57,553 nt of DNA from Ectothiorhodospiraceae bacterium. GTDB taxonomy: Bacteria; Pseudomonadota; Gammaproteobacteria; SZUA-152. Below are positions 34,034-42,471 of the stretch, piece by piece. The notes beneath the pieces were generated by a model. It worked only from the letters and a program-made list of their open reading frames with translations. It was not told where the DNA came from and ran no database searches. The DNA lies in contig NVUB02000173.1 of assembly GCA_002401775.2 (NCBI GenBank), positions 1-57,553 of the forward strand. The letters run 5' to 3'. Every line of letters begins with the position of its first letter. The first letter of the stretch is position 1. The position numbers and the translations under genes are program-made.

Positions 34034-34408
34034 ATGTCAATACAGGACGACATGCTCGAAAAAAATGAGAGGCGTAAATTTCCGCGTATTCAAGCGACAT
34101 GTCCTGTTCGCTTTTTGGAGCATGAGGATAAGTCAGCGCCTGAGAAGGTAAAAGAACCCTGGGATGATGCTGAGCTTTGTGATTACTCAGCCATTGGAAT
34201 TCGTATGGTTTGTGATGACACGTTGTTACAAAATACCAAAATCAACGTTGAACTGGTACCAGAAAAACTCGCCCGCATCCCCAACATTTTAGCAGAGGCG
34301 GTGGTGGTACGGTGTGACATGCGCTCGGACCATCGATATGACATTGCGTGTAAATTAATCAAGGTAAAACCCAAATACAAACCCAAAACTGATTTAGGAA
34401 CAGCGTAA
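34034..34408 (+). CDS. Single-domain PilZ protein (copy 2)
   Basis: A 124-residue PilZ protein related to copy 1: R14-x3-R18 (RRKFPR) and D50-x-S52-x-x-G55 (DYSAIG) are present, followed by the same beta-barrel pattern (GIRMVCDD, AEAVVVRCDM, RYDIACKLIKV). It has a longer linker between the two motifs (KSAPEKVKEPWDDAE) and a Lys-rich tail. TAAGGGGGG lies 7 bases before the ATG. The pair appears to be a diverged duplication. Confidence 0.85.
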   Translation: MSIQDDMLEKNERRKFPRIQATCPVRFLEHEDKSAPEKVKEPWDDAELCDYSAIGIRMVCDDTLLQNTKINVELVPEKLARIPNILAEAVVVRCDMRSDHRYDIACKLIKVKPKYKPKTDLGTA

Positions 34409-34616
34409 TTATTTTGCGGTTTTCAGGTGCTTGAAGGGGGGTGCAAAGGGGTTACAAAAAGAAGCATAAAAGGTAATTACTCAGCGTAATTTAGCGGCAT
34501 AAAAAATCTATTTGGAAAATTCAGGTAGCTCATCATTGAAGAGTAACTCCATTGCATGAGCTGAACTGACGCCTTGTTTGCGATTCCAAGAATTTCTGTG
34601 GACTCTAATAGATGAG

Positions 34617-34937
34617 TCATCTTGCTAAATAATTAAGTCTCAATAAATCACCTTTCGCAATACGTATTATTTCCGGAATATTGTTATCAACTACATCTCG
34701 AATCTCTTTTGTATTATTCGCTAGAAATTCCTGCTTGTCTGTAGAATCAAAATCATCATTTATTTGTCTCGTTGCTCCAAAATAGACTATTTTCCACTGA
34801 GGCGACGAGGTCTCTGTACGCAGCATAGCTGCCAATAATTGCGCCGAGTAGCGTGATGAGTATTGTGTCGGTATCGTATCTAAGTATAGGGCGCTAGTGT
34901 TGGAGAAAAACACCGCGCAAAATTTAGTTTTCACCAC
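34617..34937 (-). CDS. Hypothetical protein, possibly a gene remnant
   Basis: 106 codons from a GTG at 34937. The frame is open further upstream to about 35021, where a TAG stops it, and a neighbouring frame there also reads like protein, which suggests a frameshift in a longer former gene. The translated part is well composed (KIVYFGATRQINDDFD, EIIRIAKGDLLRLNYLAR) with no motif I recognise. No ribosome site precedes the GTG. It lies in an 830-base gap before a toxin-antitoxin-like locus, a place where decayed genes are common. Confidence 0.35.
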   Translation of the reverse strand: MVKTKFCAVFFSNTSALYLDTIPTQYSSRYSAQLLAAMLRTETSSPQWKIVYFGATRQINDDFDSTDKQEFLANNTKEIRDVVDNNIPEIIRIAKGDLLRLNYLAR

Positions 34938-35242
34938 TTGGAGCGCCTTGGTGGCGGTAGTGTCGATGTTTTCGATGTTTTCGGAATATAATGAAATGCA
35001 TCTGCGGCCAAATAATATCTAAAACTATGGAAACCAGCGAGGGAATGATACGGATAAACCTTCAACGCCAGAATCTGTTGCTGACGTAAGGGATTTCATT
35101 GTCAGATTGATGGCCAAAAATACATATTATTCAATCAGTTATACAGATAATGAGAGTATGCGCACAAAAACACCTCAAATATACTTGCAGATTATCTAAA
35201 ATATTATATAATTTGTTTGTTGTTTAGATTTGGAGGTGTGTT

Positions 35243-35557
35243 ATGGCACTAAAGTATTACGATAGCCCGTTTCATGTGACTCATGACGATGAACTCGCAA
35301 GTAAAATGGCGATGAAGGTCGATTTGTCCATTATGATTACTAAGCTGATCAAAGAACAGAACTGGACTCAGTCGGAGGCGGCAGATAATTTAAACGTACA
35401 CCAGTCAAGAATATCTGAACTTGCAAATGCAAAAATCGAGAAATTTACGATCGATGCCATGTTCGATATGTTAGATACTCTGGGCTTCCGAGTTCGCATG
35501 TCTATGCCTTCATTGCAAGAGGCTTCCATAGCCATATCAAAAGTACAGGCCGCTTAA
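35243..35557 (+). CDS. XRE-family HigA-like antitoxin
   Basis: A 104-residue protein with a Cro/CI-type helix-turn-helix at about 38-62 (QNWTQSEAADNLNVHQSRIS), of the HTH_37 type that partners HigB/Gp49-like toxins. Strong GGAGGTG lies 7 bases before the ATG. It would bind the toxin and repress its own promoter. The cognate toxin gene lies immediately downstream on the opposite strand and is broken by a nonsense codon, so this gene may now be an orphan antitoxin. An AT-rich stretch at 35180-35235 is its likely promoter. Confidence 0.82.
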   Translation: MALKYYDSPFHVTHDDELASKMAMKVDLSIMITKLIKEQNWTQSEAADNLNVHQSRISELANAKIEKFTIDAMFDMLDTLGFRVRMSMPSLQEASIAISKVQAA

Positions 35558-35561
35558 TCTG

Positions 35562-35903
35562 TTATTTGGATCTGGCTTTCATTTCAGTGTGCAATTCTTT
35601 TAATCGTTGCCCGGCGACTTTCATAGCCTGCCGGTCAACGCCGTTTGTGGTTTTTGAAAATGAATGTAGAACCACGACTGTATCCATATATTTGGCTACA
35701 TAGACACACCTGTGTGCAGGATGCCCATTAATTTTCAGCTCTATAACTCCGGCACCAACACTCCCTAAGTGCTCAATTTTTAACTCTGGGCTCTCACCAA
35801 ACTGTATGCGTCTCAGGTCTTTGCCAAATTCATCCTGGATGTTGTTTGGCAGGGCCTAATACTCTTTTTCGGCGGCATCACTAACAAAGGCAAATTTTTT
35901 CAC
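35562..35903 (-). pseudogene. HigB/Gp49-like toxin gene with a premature stop
   Basis: From a GTG at 35903 the minus frame reads KKFAFVSDAAEKEY, then TAG at codon 16, then continues uninterrupted: ALPNNIQDEFGKDLRRIQFG, IEHLGSVGAGVIELKI, HPAHRCVYVAKYMDTVVVLH, SFSKTTNGVDRQAMK and a normal stop at 35562. This is the RelE-superfamily Gp49-like pattern (LPxxxxxxFGxxL, G-S-G-V-x-E-L, R-x-x-Y, V-L-x-x-F-x-K-K/T). One substitution (for example GAG, CAG or AAG to TAG) accounts for the break. It ends 4 bases from the antitoxin stop, a tail-to-tail arrangement rather than the usual operon. Confidence 0.75.
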
Positions 35904-35935
35904 GGGTTGCTCGTTTATTGTAGTTGTAGAGTAAA

Positions 35936-36012
35936 TGGCGTCCCCGGCAGGAATCGAACCTGCAACCTACGCCTTAGGAGGGCGTCGCGCTATTCCGTTG
36001 TGCCACGGGGAC
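35936..36012 (-). tRNA. tRNA-Arg (anticodon CCT), argW-like
   Basis: A cloverleaf on the minus strand with CCA encoded at 35936-35938. Acceptor GTCCCCG/CGGGGAC, anticodon stem ACGCC/GGCGT, loop CTCCTAA giving anticodon CCT, and T arm GCAGG-TTCGATT-CCTGC. The D stem has one A-C mismatch. It differs in body from the second Arg-CCT gene 285 bases away. Confidence 0.93.
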
Positions 36013-36296
36013 GAAGAGGGCAATATTTTATTGTAATTTCTGGGCTAAGTCTCAACGCACTGTAATACCGTGGGAAATATAACGGTATCTCGTTTCCACG
36101 GAAGACTGTGGGGTACGGGTCTATTGGGCCTGTATCTGGACTTTCAGTCCATAAGGCTAAGCCACCAGCTTTAGCGGGTTGTTGTTGTTGTTGAGTTGTC
36201 TGGATAGCTTTACATTGCTGTCAGTAAATCTACCAATTAGGAGCTGTTTTAGGTGGAGAGGTGGATGGGTTATCTTCTAACCCATTTTTATAGATA

Positions 36297-36373
36297 TGGT
36301 GCCCCGGAGACGATTCGAACGTCCGACCTGCCGCTTAGGAGGCGGCTGCTCTATCCAACTGAGCTACCGGGGC
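36297..36373 (-). tRNA. tRNA-Arg (anticodon CCT), second isodecoder
   Basis: Acceptor GCCCCGG/CCGGGGC, D stem GCTC/GAGC, anticodon stem GCCGC/GCGGC with loop CTCCTAA (anticodon CCT), T loop TTCGAAT, discriminator A and encoded CCA. The T stem GGACG/CGTCT and the acceptor are normal. It reads AGG codons like the neighbouring gene. Confidence 0.93.
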
Positions 36374-36427
36374 GGATTTAGATGATGATGGGTGATGATG
36401 AATACAAGGTTGAGTCTATCGCGAGAG

Positions 36428-36503
<76 letters not shown>

Positions 36504-36630
36504 TTTTTTCCCTTTACTCTTTTAGCCACCACCCTTTTCGGTAAAACCGAATTCGGCCGAAGTGTAGCATTCGTTTCCGGCCAATCGCCAGCGTTAATCG
36601 GCCTTGGTAAATAGAATAGGGGGGCGTCGT

Positions 36631-36894
36631 CTATTCCCGGTCAGTTTTGGCCATTTGTTCTTGTAGGCATTTACTGATGTCTTTTATCTGTTCGTCACTC
36701 ACATCGGGTGGCGTTGCATCTTGAGTGCGGCCGATGGTGCTGATGGTGAGTTTCAGTTGGTCGACGTAACGTTTGCAGTGCACGCACATTAGCAAATGCA
36801 GCCAATATCCTATGCGTTTATGCCAAGGCATATGTCGGTCCAGGTATTCGCTTGTATGGTTCGTGATATCTTTACAACTTGGCATTAGGCTCAT
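36631..36894 (-). CDS. Zinc-finger anti-sigma factor (zf-HC2)
   Basis: An 87-residue protein with the zinc motif C7 ... H33-x3-C37-x2-C40 (LHLLMCVHCKRY), as in ZAS anti-sigma factors of ECF sigma factors. There is no membrane segment, so it is a soluble cytoplasmic regulator, possibly redox-sensitive. It overlaps the sigma-factor gene by four bases (ATGA), so the two are translationally coupled. It should bind and inhibit that sigma factor. Confidence 0.85.
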   Translation of the reverse strand: MSLMPSCKDITNHTSEYLDRHMPWHKRIGYWLHLLMCVHCKRYVDQLKLTISTIGRTQDATPPDVSDEQIKDISKCLQEQMAKTDRE

Positions 36895-37502
36895 CTCTTC
36901 AGGTGCTCTTCAATGGCCTGCTGGATACGACTGCGGGCGCGATGAAGCAAAACTCTGCCGTTAGACTCAGAAACCTCTAAAACCTTACAAATATCTTCCA
37001 TACTTAATCCTTGCATATCCCTCAGGGTGATGGCAGCTCGTTGCACCGGTGGCAACAACGATAATGTACTGCTTATGCATTCACTCAATTCAGTGCGGGA
37101 TAGCAGTGCATCGGGAGTATCGGCATGCCAGTTCATCGGCGGGGTTGCCCAGTGGGCGTTTGCTTTGAAACGTGAGGGATCGACGATGGGGGAGTCTTCC
37201 AGGGCATCACCCAGATTGACGGTACGGGATTCATGGCGAAGCCGACTTTTGGCGGTATTGCTGACGATGCGCAAAATCCACGTTTTCAGGCTTGATCGTC
37301 TTTCAAACTTCGGCAAAGCGCGTAATACCGCGACCCAGGACTCTTGCGCGACTTCGTCAGCGATGGCGCTGCCGACAATGGCGCGCGCCAGGTGCACCAT
37401 AAGACCATGATAAGCTGAGACTATCTGGTTATAGGCGAGCTCATCCCTTGCAAGGAGCTTGGGTATCAGAATTTCATCGCTGGGTAGTGAGGGCGTAGCC
37501 AC
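36891..37502 (-). CDS. ECF-type RNA polymerase sigma factor
   Basis: A 203-residue sigma-70 family group 4 factor. Region 2 spans about residues 15-95 (YNQIVSAYHGLMVHLA, ESWVAVLRALPKFERRSS, LKTWILRIVSNTAKSRLR). Region 4 is at about 140-195 (LLPPVQRAAITLRDMQGLS, then VSESNGRVLLHRARSRI). I chose the GTG at 37502 because AAAGG lies 9 bases upstream; a TTG two codons earlier is too close to it. The anti-sigma gene overlaps its end. Between them these two likely form an autoregulated unit; target promoters are not known. Confidence 0.9.
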   Translation of the reverse strand: MATPSLPSDEILIPKLLARDELAYNQIVSAYHGLMVHLARAIVGSAIADEVAQESWVAVLRALPKFERRSSLKTWILRIVSNTAKSRLRHESRTVNLGDALEDSPIVDPSRFKANAHWATPPMNWHADTPDALLSRTELSECISSTLSLLPPVQRAAITLRDMQGLSMEDICKVLEVSESNGRVLLHRARSRIQQAIEEHLKR

Positions 37503-38095
37503 GTGCAATACCTTTAGTTACTATTTTTTTATTATTAATTATTAGCTACTTCGTATAGCTTTCTAAGTGAAGCTCTGATCAATATGAGCTAGCTTTGGTT
37601 CCATTAACGTTGAGCCAACGCATTGTTTTGTGGAAAACCGGCTGTGGAACTCTGTGTGTCGCTATGCGTTGAACTCTGTATGTCACTCTGCGTGGAACTG
37701 CGCCCTGGCTAAAAACTAACCAGGTTTGTTCCTGGCAATGTGTAACGCGAGGCGGAGTTGAGTGTCCTTTGTATTCAACCAGCATTCACCGAGTGCTCAA
37801 CCAATGTTCAACGAATTCTCCAGCGTCCACCATCTTGCCTATTTGCAAGGGGCGGAGCAAGTCGAAATGCCCAAGCATGTTTGCCTGGAATGACGGTTTG
37901 GCTCTTGGTCGTCATTGCTCTATCATCGTTGCATTGAAAAAGTGAACTGTTTTGATCATTGTCGTGATAATTACAGGCTATTTGGTTTGTAGCATGAATA
38001 ATATCAACGGGTTTTGCCGTGGTGGCCGGTTGAAAGAATGATGACATTGGTTTGTGTTGGATAGTCTGATGCAGCTCACAGGAGATACGATTAAC
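37503..38095. other. Intergenic region with a short tandem repeat
   Basis: About 590 bases between divergent genes. Two imperfect 24-25-base copies of TGGAACTCTGTGTGTCGCT-like sequence lie at 37645-37693, and AGGAG at 38080-38084 is the ribosome site of arsS. I see no credible gene; the frames here are short and poorly composed. Confidence 0.5.
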
Positions 38096-39058
38096 ATGTT
38101 GGAAACGTTACCTTTACTTGAAAAAACCGCATTTCCCGCGTTGTCTCGCGTGAATGTGTCTACTTTGCAAGTAAACCTTGGATATCTCTGCAATCAGCAG
38201 TGTTTGCATTGCCATGTGAATGCTGGTCCTAATCGAACCGAAATTATGACGGATAAAAATATTCAGGTGATTATCGATTATCTGGATACTCATCCAACAG
38301 AAGTACTTGATCTTACCGGCGGTGCGCCGGAACTGAACCCGCATTTCCGGGATCTTGTTAAAGCTGCGCGAGCCCGTAATGTCACTGTTATTGACCGTTG
38401 TAACCTTACGGTGCTGAGTGAGCCAGGGCAGGAAGGCCTGGCCGTTTTCCTGGCAGAGAATCAGGTACAAGTGACGGCATCTTTACCCTGCTACGAGCAG
38501 GAAAACGTGGATGGTCAACGAGGAAAGGGTGTTTTTGAAAAAAGCATTTCTGGATTGCAGGAACTCAATAATCTGGGATACGGTGAAGTGGGTGGAAACT
38601 TGGAATTAAATCTAGTCTACAATCCAACGGGCCCGTACCTGCCTCCGCCACAGGTGGCTCTAGAGTCAGAGTATAAAAAACAACTGTTTGAGCAATTCGG
38701 CATTATATTCACACAGTTGTTAACGCTGGCCAATATGCCCATTAAACGCTTTGGTAGTAGTTTGCTTTCAAAGGGCCAGTTTACCGAATACATGACGTTG
38801 CTGAAAGATTCCCATCAAGATGCAAACCTGGAAACCGTTATGTGCCGGAATCTAATCAGTGTCGACTGGCAGGGCTTTATTTATGACTGCGACTTCAATC
38901 AAATGCTGGATTTGCCGTTACTCATGCCTAACCTGAAGCGCCCTCACTTAAGTGATTTAAAGAATGCCACAACAGAGGGTTTACCCATCGCGGTGAGAGG
39001 GCATTGTTATGGTTGTACTGCCGGACAGGGCAGTAGTTGTGGAGGGGCATTGACCTAA
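38096..39058 (+). CDS. arsS: Arsenosugar-type radical SAM protein ArsS
   Basis: A 320-residue radical SAM enzyme. The cluster-binding motif is C32-x3-C36-x2-C39 (GYLCNQQCLHCHVNAG), and LDLTGGAPELNPHFR carries the GGE/GGAP SAM-contact motif. The C-terminus (CYGCTAGQGSSCGGAL) is Cys-rich as in the rSAM/selenodomain family. ArsS proteins convert dimethylarsenite and SAM-derived adenosyl to dimethylarsinoyl-adenosine, the first arsenosugar step. I chose the ATG at 38096 (AGGAG upstream, matches the family start LETLPLLEKTAFP) over an in-frame GTG at 38054. arsM is not in the window. Two glycosyltransferase-like genes of the same system follow. Confidence 0.88.
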   Translation: MLETLPLLEKTAFPALSRVNVSTLQVNLGYLCNQQCLHCHVNAGPNRTEIMTDKNIQVIIDYLDTHPTEVLDLTGGAPELNPHFRDLVKAARARNVTVIDRCNLTVLSEPGQEGLAVFLAENQVQVTASLPCYEQENVDGQRGKGVFEKSISGLQELNNLGYGEVGGNLELNLVYNPTGPYLPPPQVALESEYKKQLFEQFGIIFTQLLTLANMPIKRFGSSLLSKGQFTEYMTLLKDSHQDANLETVMCRNLISVDWQGFIYDCDFNQMLDLPLLMPNLKRPHLSDLKNATTEGLPIAVRGHCYGCTAGQGSSCGGALT

Positions 39059-39087
39059 GTTAAGGTCTCGTCCTAACCTGGATAATC

Positions 39088-39765
39088 ATGCGAATTTCTT
39101 TCGTCATTCCGGTCCTGAATGAAGAGAATATTATTGGCGCTGGCCTAAAAAATTTGCAGTGGTTGCGTCAATTGGGCCATGAAATTATCGTCGTGGATGG
39201 CGGAAGTCGTGATGATACGGCGACATCAGCAAAGCTATTGGCTTGTCGTGTTATCCGTTCTTTTCCTGGACGTTCCTTGCAAATGAATGAGGGAGCCAAA
39301 GCTTCAATAGGTGATGTGTTGTGTTTTTTGCATATTGATACTGAATTTCCCCATGATGGGGTGGAAGCTGTCAAGGAATACCTTGAAGGGACCCCCGAAG
39401 CTTGGGGACGTTTTGATGTGAAGTTGTCAGGGCGACACATCGTGTTTCGGGTAATAGAGCGAATGATGAACTGGCGTTCCCGGTTAACAGGAGTAGCAAC
39501 AGGGGACCAAGCCATTTTTATAACTCGCCGTTTATTTGAAAAAATTAACGGCTACCCCCTTATTCCATTAATGGAAGATATTGAAATTTCCAATCGCCTT
39601 AAACAGCATTCTCCACCTATCTGTTTACGCCAGCAAGTCACTACTTCTAGTCGCCGTTGGGAAGTTGGCGGTATCTATAAAACCGTCTGGCTAATGTGGC
39701 GGTTACGCTTTGCCTATTGGCGAGGTTCTGACCCGGGGCGTCTGGCACAGCGGTATCGTCAATGA
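39088..39765 (+). CDS. Arsenosugar-type glycosyltransferase (TIGR04283 family)
   Basis: A 225-residue family 2 GT-A enzyme: RISFVIPVLNEE at the start, IIVVDGGSRDDT nucleotide-binding loop, LCFLHIDTEFP at the metal site (DxE in place of DxD), TGVATGDQAIFITRRLFE and the late EDIEISNRLK block. These features and its place 29 bases after arsS match the family named transferase 2, rSAM/selenodomain-associated. Its product is probably an arsenosugar or related glycoside. There is no membrane segment. Confidence 0.85.
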   Translation: MRISFVIPVLNEENIIGAGLKNLQWLRQLGHEIIVVDGGSRDDTATSAKLLACRVIRSFPGRSLQMNEGAKASIGDVLCFLHIDTEFPHDGVEAVKEYLEGTPEAWGRFDVKLSGRHIVFRVIERMMNWRSRLTGVATGDQAIFITRRLFEKINGYPLIPLMEDIEISNRLKQHSPPICLRQQVTTSSRRWEVGGIYKTVWLMWRLRFAYWRGSDPGRLAQRYRQ

Positions 39766-39912
39766 TGAAATAGTCATGTTATGCCTCGTTGAGAACGCAC
39801 CTACACTGATTCATTTTGATAAATAGCATTTTTCCTTTGTTTATTATTCGTCGTAGCGTGAACACCGAGATTATTCAGTTGTTCACTCACTTTCCTGAAG
39901 AGCCTTGATTTA

Positions 39913-40572
39913 ATGTTATATCCCGATAGTCGAATTATCATTTTTTGCAAGGCACCGGAACCTGGCAAGGTAAAGACGAGGCTTGCAACAACGATTGGAA
40001 ATGAAGCGGCAACGACGGTGCATGAATTTCTAGCACACCATTGTCTGGAAGGACTGTTTAAAGAAAATATTGCGCCAATAGAACTATGGTGTGCTCCAGA
40101 TACAACGCATGAATTTTTTCAATATTGTGCATCTGCATATTCTGTGTCATTACAACGCCAATGGGGAAATGACTTGGGCGAAAGAATGGAAAATGCTTTC
40201 GCTCAGGTTTTATCGAATAATAAAAGTGCGGTCATCATAGGTACTGACTGTCCATCGATAAGTCCGGCATACCTAAAATCTGCATTTGATTGTCTGGAAA
40301 AAAGTAACGCCGTCATTGGGCCAGCAGAAGATGGTGGGTATGTATTGTTAGGGCTGCGTCAGTTAACGTCGTGCATATTTCATAACATGCCCTGGGGGCA
40401 AGACCAAGTGTTGGAGAAAACAATTGAACGTCTGGGACGTGAAGTTATAAAACTGAATACATTGTGGGATATCGATTATGCGAAGGATGTTGAACGATTA
40501 CGGGAGACGGGCACCCAAATAGAATTAGCAGAAGATTTTAAGGCTCATCTTAGCGTACTCAAATTATCATAA
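39913..40572 (+). CDS. Arsenosugar-type glycosyltransferase (TIGR04282/DUF2064 family)
   Basis: A 219-residue nucleotidyl/glycosyl-transferase-like protein: RIIIFCKAPEPGKVKTRLA is the characteristic DUF2064 start, with QWGNDLGERM, VIIGTDCPSISP (DxD-like) and GPAEDGGYVLLGL. The family name is transferase 1, rSAM/selenodomain-associated, and it is usually encoded near TIGR04283 and ArsS as here. A 147-base gap separates it from the previous gene. The reaction is not established. It is convergent with the YcgR-like gene. Confidence 0.85.
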   Translation: MLYPDSRIIIFCKAPEPGKVKTRLATTIGNEAATTVHEFLAHHCLEGLFKENIAPIELWCAPDTTHEFFQYCASAYSVSLQRQWGNDLGERMENAFAQVLSNNKSAVIIGTDCPSISPAYLKSAFDCLEKSNAVIGPAEDGGYVLLGLRQLTSCIFHNMPWGQDQVLEKTIERLGREVIKLNTLWDIDYAKDVERLRETGTQIELAEDFKAHLSVLKLS

Positions 40573-40579
40573 AGCACGA

Positions 40580-41335
40580 TTAACGATTCATTTTCTGACG
40601 ATTTTTACGTTGTAACTCGATTACAAACCGTTCAATAGCGCGTTTTTGTATTTTATCAAGACGCTCAAAATGACCTCCAATATGTATGTTGTTACTAGGC
40701 TCGTGTTGGCTGGAGTGACATATTCTAAAGGTACACTGGATATTTCGTTTGTCCGAGAGCTGAATAATGCATTGCGATTCCTCTGTATTATTTTCCAGTC
40801 CAATATTTTGCTTTTTGGGTAGTCGGATACACATACCCTCGGTGGAGATATCGCTGATTTCACCGGCATGTACAGATTTTTCCTTGGTATGGATTTCTAC
40901 AGGGATAGTGTCGGCTGCACTGACGGGGACGCGGAATGAACATCTACGTTGCAGATAGCGAATAGTTTCAGGAAACTGGACTTCATAAAAGGCAATTCCA
41001 TTTTCGCTATCCTCTTTTATTAAATCTACAGTAAAACTTACGTCCACACCCTCTAATAACGTATGAAGGGTAATCCGCCTGGTATTGATAAATAATGAAT
41101 GGCCGGTTTTTGGGTTGAGCTCATCAATGATGAGTACATCCCTCTCTGGGTCTACAGCAAGAAGCGCCGTGTTGAAAAACTGAGTTGATTCCGCAATCGT
41201 TGCAGAAATTATGGCGTGTTGTGCCATTAAGGGACGGAGTAGGCTCGAAATTCGTGCAGGTGAAGTAATATTCTCGTGCTGCTGAGAATAATCGATATCG
41301 CTTTGGTCTTCTTTTCCCGGAGTACGACTATCCAT
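40580..41335 (-). CDS. ycgR: YcgR-like flagellar brake (PilZN-PilZ)
   Basis: A 251-residue two-domain protein. The N-terminal YcgR/PilZN domain (about 25-125, LLRPLMAQHAIISATI, VDPERDVLIIDEL) leads to a PilZ domain with R131-x3-R135 (RRCSFR) and D162-x-S164-x-x-G167 (DISTEG), so c-di-GMP binding should be intact. YcgR/FlgZ slows the flagellar motor when c-di-GMP is high. It lies beside flgN-flgM, as flgZ does in Pseudomonas, but 117 bases apart, so it may be a separate transcript. The start ATG at 41335 lacks a strong ribosome site. Confidence 0.85.
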   Translation of the reverse strand: MDSRTPGKEDQSDIDYSQQHENITSPARISSLLRPLMAQHAIISATIAESTQFFNTALLAVDPERDVLIIDELNPKTGHSLFINTRRITLHTLLEGVDVSFTVDLIKEDSENGIAFYEVQFPETIRYLQRRCSFRVPVSAADTIPVEIHTKEKSVHAGEISDISTEGMCIRLPKKQNIGLENNTEESQCIIQLSDKRNIQCTFRICHSSQHEPSNNIHIGGHFERLDKIQKRAIERFVIELQRKNRQKMNR

Positions 41336-41452
41336 TTTAATATTTGAGCCATGGTGAAAATTTCAAAATTTGATCAGCCTTTTAACGTCGCTTGTATTGT
41401 TTGGCCTTTTGTCAAAATAATTACTTATAGAGGGGTTTAGTTAATGAGTATG

Positions 41453-41965
41453 TTAGACAAAAGCCAGTGATTGCCCATCTAATGTCGTGTGTTGCTTGCC
41501 TGATGAGCCATAAACGTCAGTAGCGGGGCCAGAATTGTCGCCTCGTAAAATGCCGATTGCTTCGCGTAAATGGATGCTCGATGCATCCATAATTCTGTGA
41601 TTAATGATATTTTGCTCACTGCATTTTTTGAGTGTATCTTGGAAATTATTCCACAGTTGTTGCAGATTTTGTCGGTTTTTGTTTGCTGGCATTGAATTTA
41701 TATATGCCGCCAGTCTTTCTTTTGAAAGTCTCCCGCCAAGTATCTTGTGAATTTCAGTTAATTGAATTTGCGTGCTCTCGATCTGATTGACCAATTCTTG
41801 TTTTTTACTAACAACGCGTTCAAATTGATCTACATCGGTACTGGAAAGTGTTCGATGTTCCTCGAGTAATATATCCAGCATTAACTGCATTTGCGTATTT
41901 TGTTGTTTGATCGATAGCGCCAATATATGAGTTTGTTGATGGCTATAAAAATCAGAATTTTTCAT
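41453..41965 (-). CDS. flgN: Flagellar hook-filament junction chaperone FlgN
   Basis: A 170-residue helical protein, with the long helix LMLDILLEEHRTLSSTDVDQ characteristic of FlgN and a second helix KKQELVNQIE. FlgN keeps FlgK and FlgL soluble in the cytoplasm for export. I chose the ATG at 41965, preceded by GGGAAAT; a GTG at 41983 is possible. It is the second gene after flgM on the same transcript from a sigma-28 promoter; the 146-base gap between them contains an 11-bp tandem repeat. Position next to flgM confirms the identity. Confidence 0.87.
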   Translation of the reverse strand: MKNSDFYSHQQTHILALSIKQQNTQMQLMLDILLEEHRTLSSTDVDQFERVVSKKQELVNQIESTQIQLTEIHKILGGRLSKERLAAYINSMPANKNRQNLQQLWNNFQDTLKKCSEQNIINHRIMDASSIHLREAIGILRGDNSGPATDVYGSSGKQHTTLDGQSLAFV

Positions 41966-42051
41966 ATTTCCCACTCTATTCACGGGTAACCGTGCTTATT
42001 AATGAAAGGTATGTATTTTTTCAACATCAGCACTCAGTATTTTACATGCTT

Positions 42052-42103
42052 CAATTTTACACCAATTTTACACCAATTTTACGCCAATTTTACGCCAATT
42101 TTG
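42052..42103 (-). repeat. 11-bp tandem repeat between flgM and flgN
   Basis: Four copies of CAATTTTAC(A/G)C plus a partial fifth. Slippage would change the length of the intergenic leader between flgM and flgN. No protein is encoded by it. Confidence 0.75.
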
Positions 42104-42111
42104 ATGACCGT

Positions 42112-42441
42112 TTATGCGACAAACTGTGTATCGAAATCAATGAATTTTTCAGCCACTCTAAAGGGGTCGATATTGTATTTTCCTGCATCGATAGCATCTT
42201 TTAATGTTTCGACACGGAGGTGGTCAATGTCAGGCTGCATGTTGATGTTAGACTCTATATTTCGCAGCTGCTCAGCCGTCTGACTGATTGAGACTGAGTC
42301 AATCCTTGCCGGTTCTGAGTGAGCCGTTTTACTTGAAGTACCCGCTGCCGCTTCAGTCGTTGATTGATTGGGTAATTTACTGGTACTCAGTTTATTGTCC
42401 ACTGAAGGAAATCCAGAGGGAGGTGTTATGTCGACAGCCAT
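42112..42441 (-). CDS. flgM: Anti-sigma-28 factor FlgM
   Basis: A 109-residue mostly disordered protein with the conserved C-terminal half: DSVSISQTAEQL, then VETLKDAIDAGKYNIDPFRV and AEKFIDFD. FlgM holds FliA inactive until the hook is complete, then leaves through the export apparatus. GTACAGGAG precedes the ATG. A near-consensus sigma-28 promoter lies just upstream (42472-42498), so FliA activates its own inhibitor, as in other flagellar systems. flgA upstream is read in the same direction but separated by that promoter. Confidence 0.92.
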   Translation of the reverse strand: MAVDITPPSGFPSVDNKLSTSKLPNQSTTEAAAGTSSKTAHSEPARIDSVSISQTAEQLRNIESNINMQPDIDHLRVETLKDAIDAGKYNIDPFRVAEKFIDFDTQFVA

Positions 42442-42471
42442 GATGCTACTCCTGTACTTTCTATAGTAATT

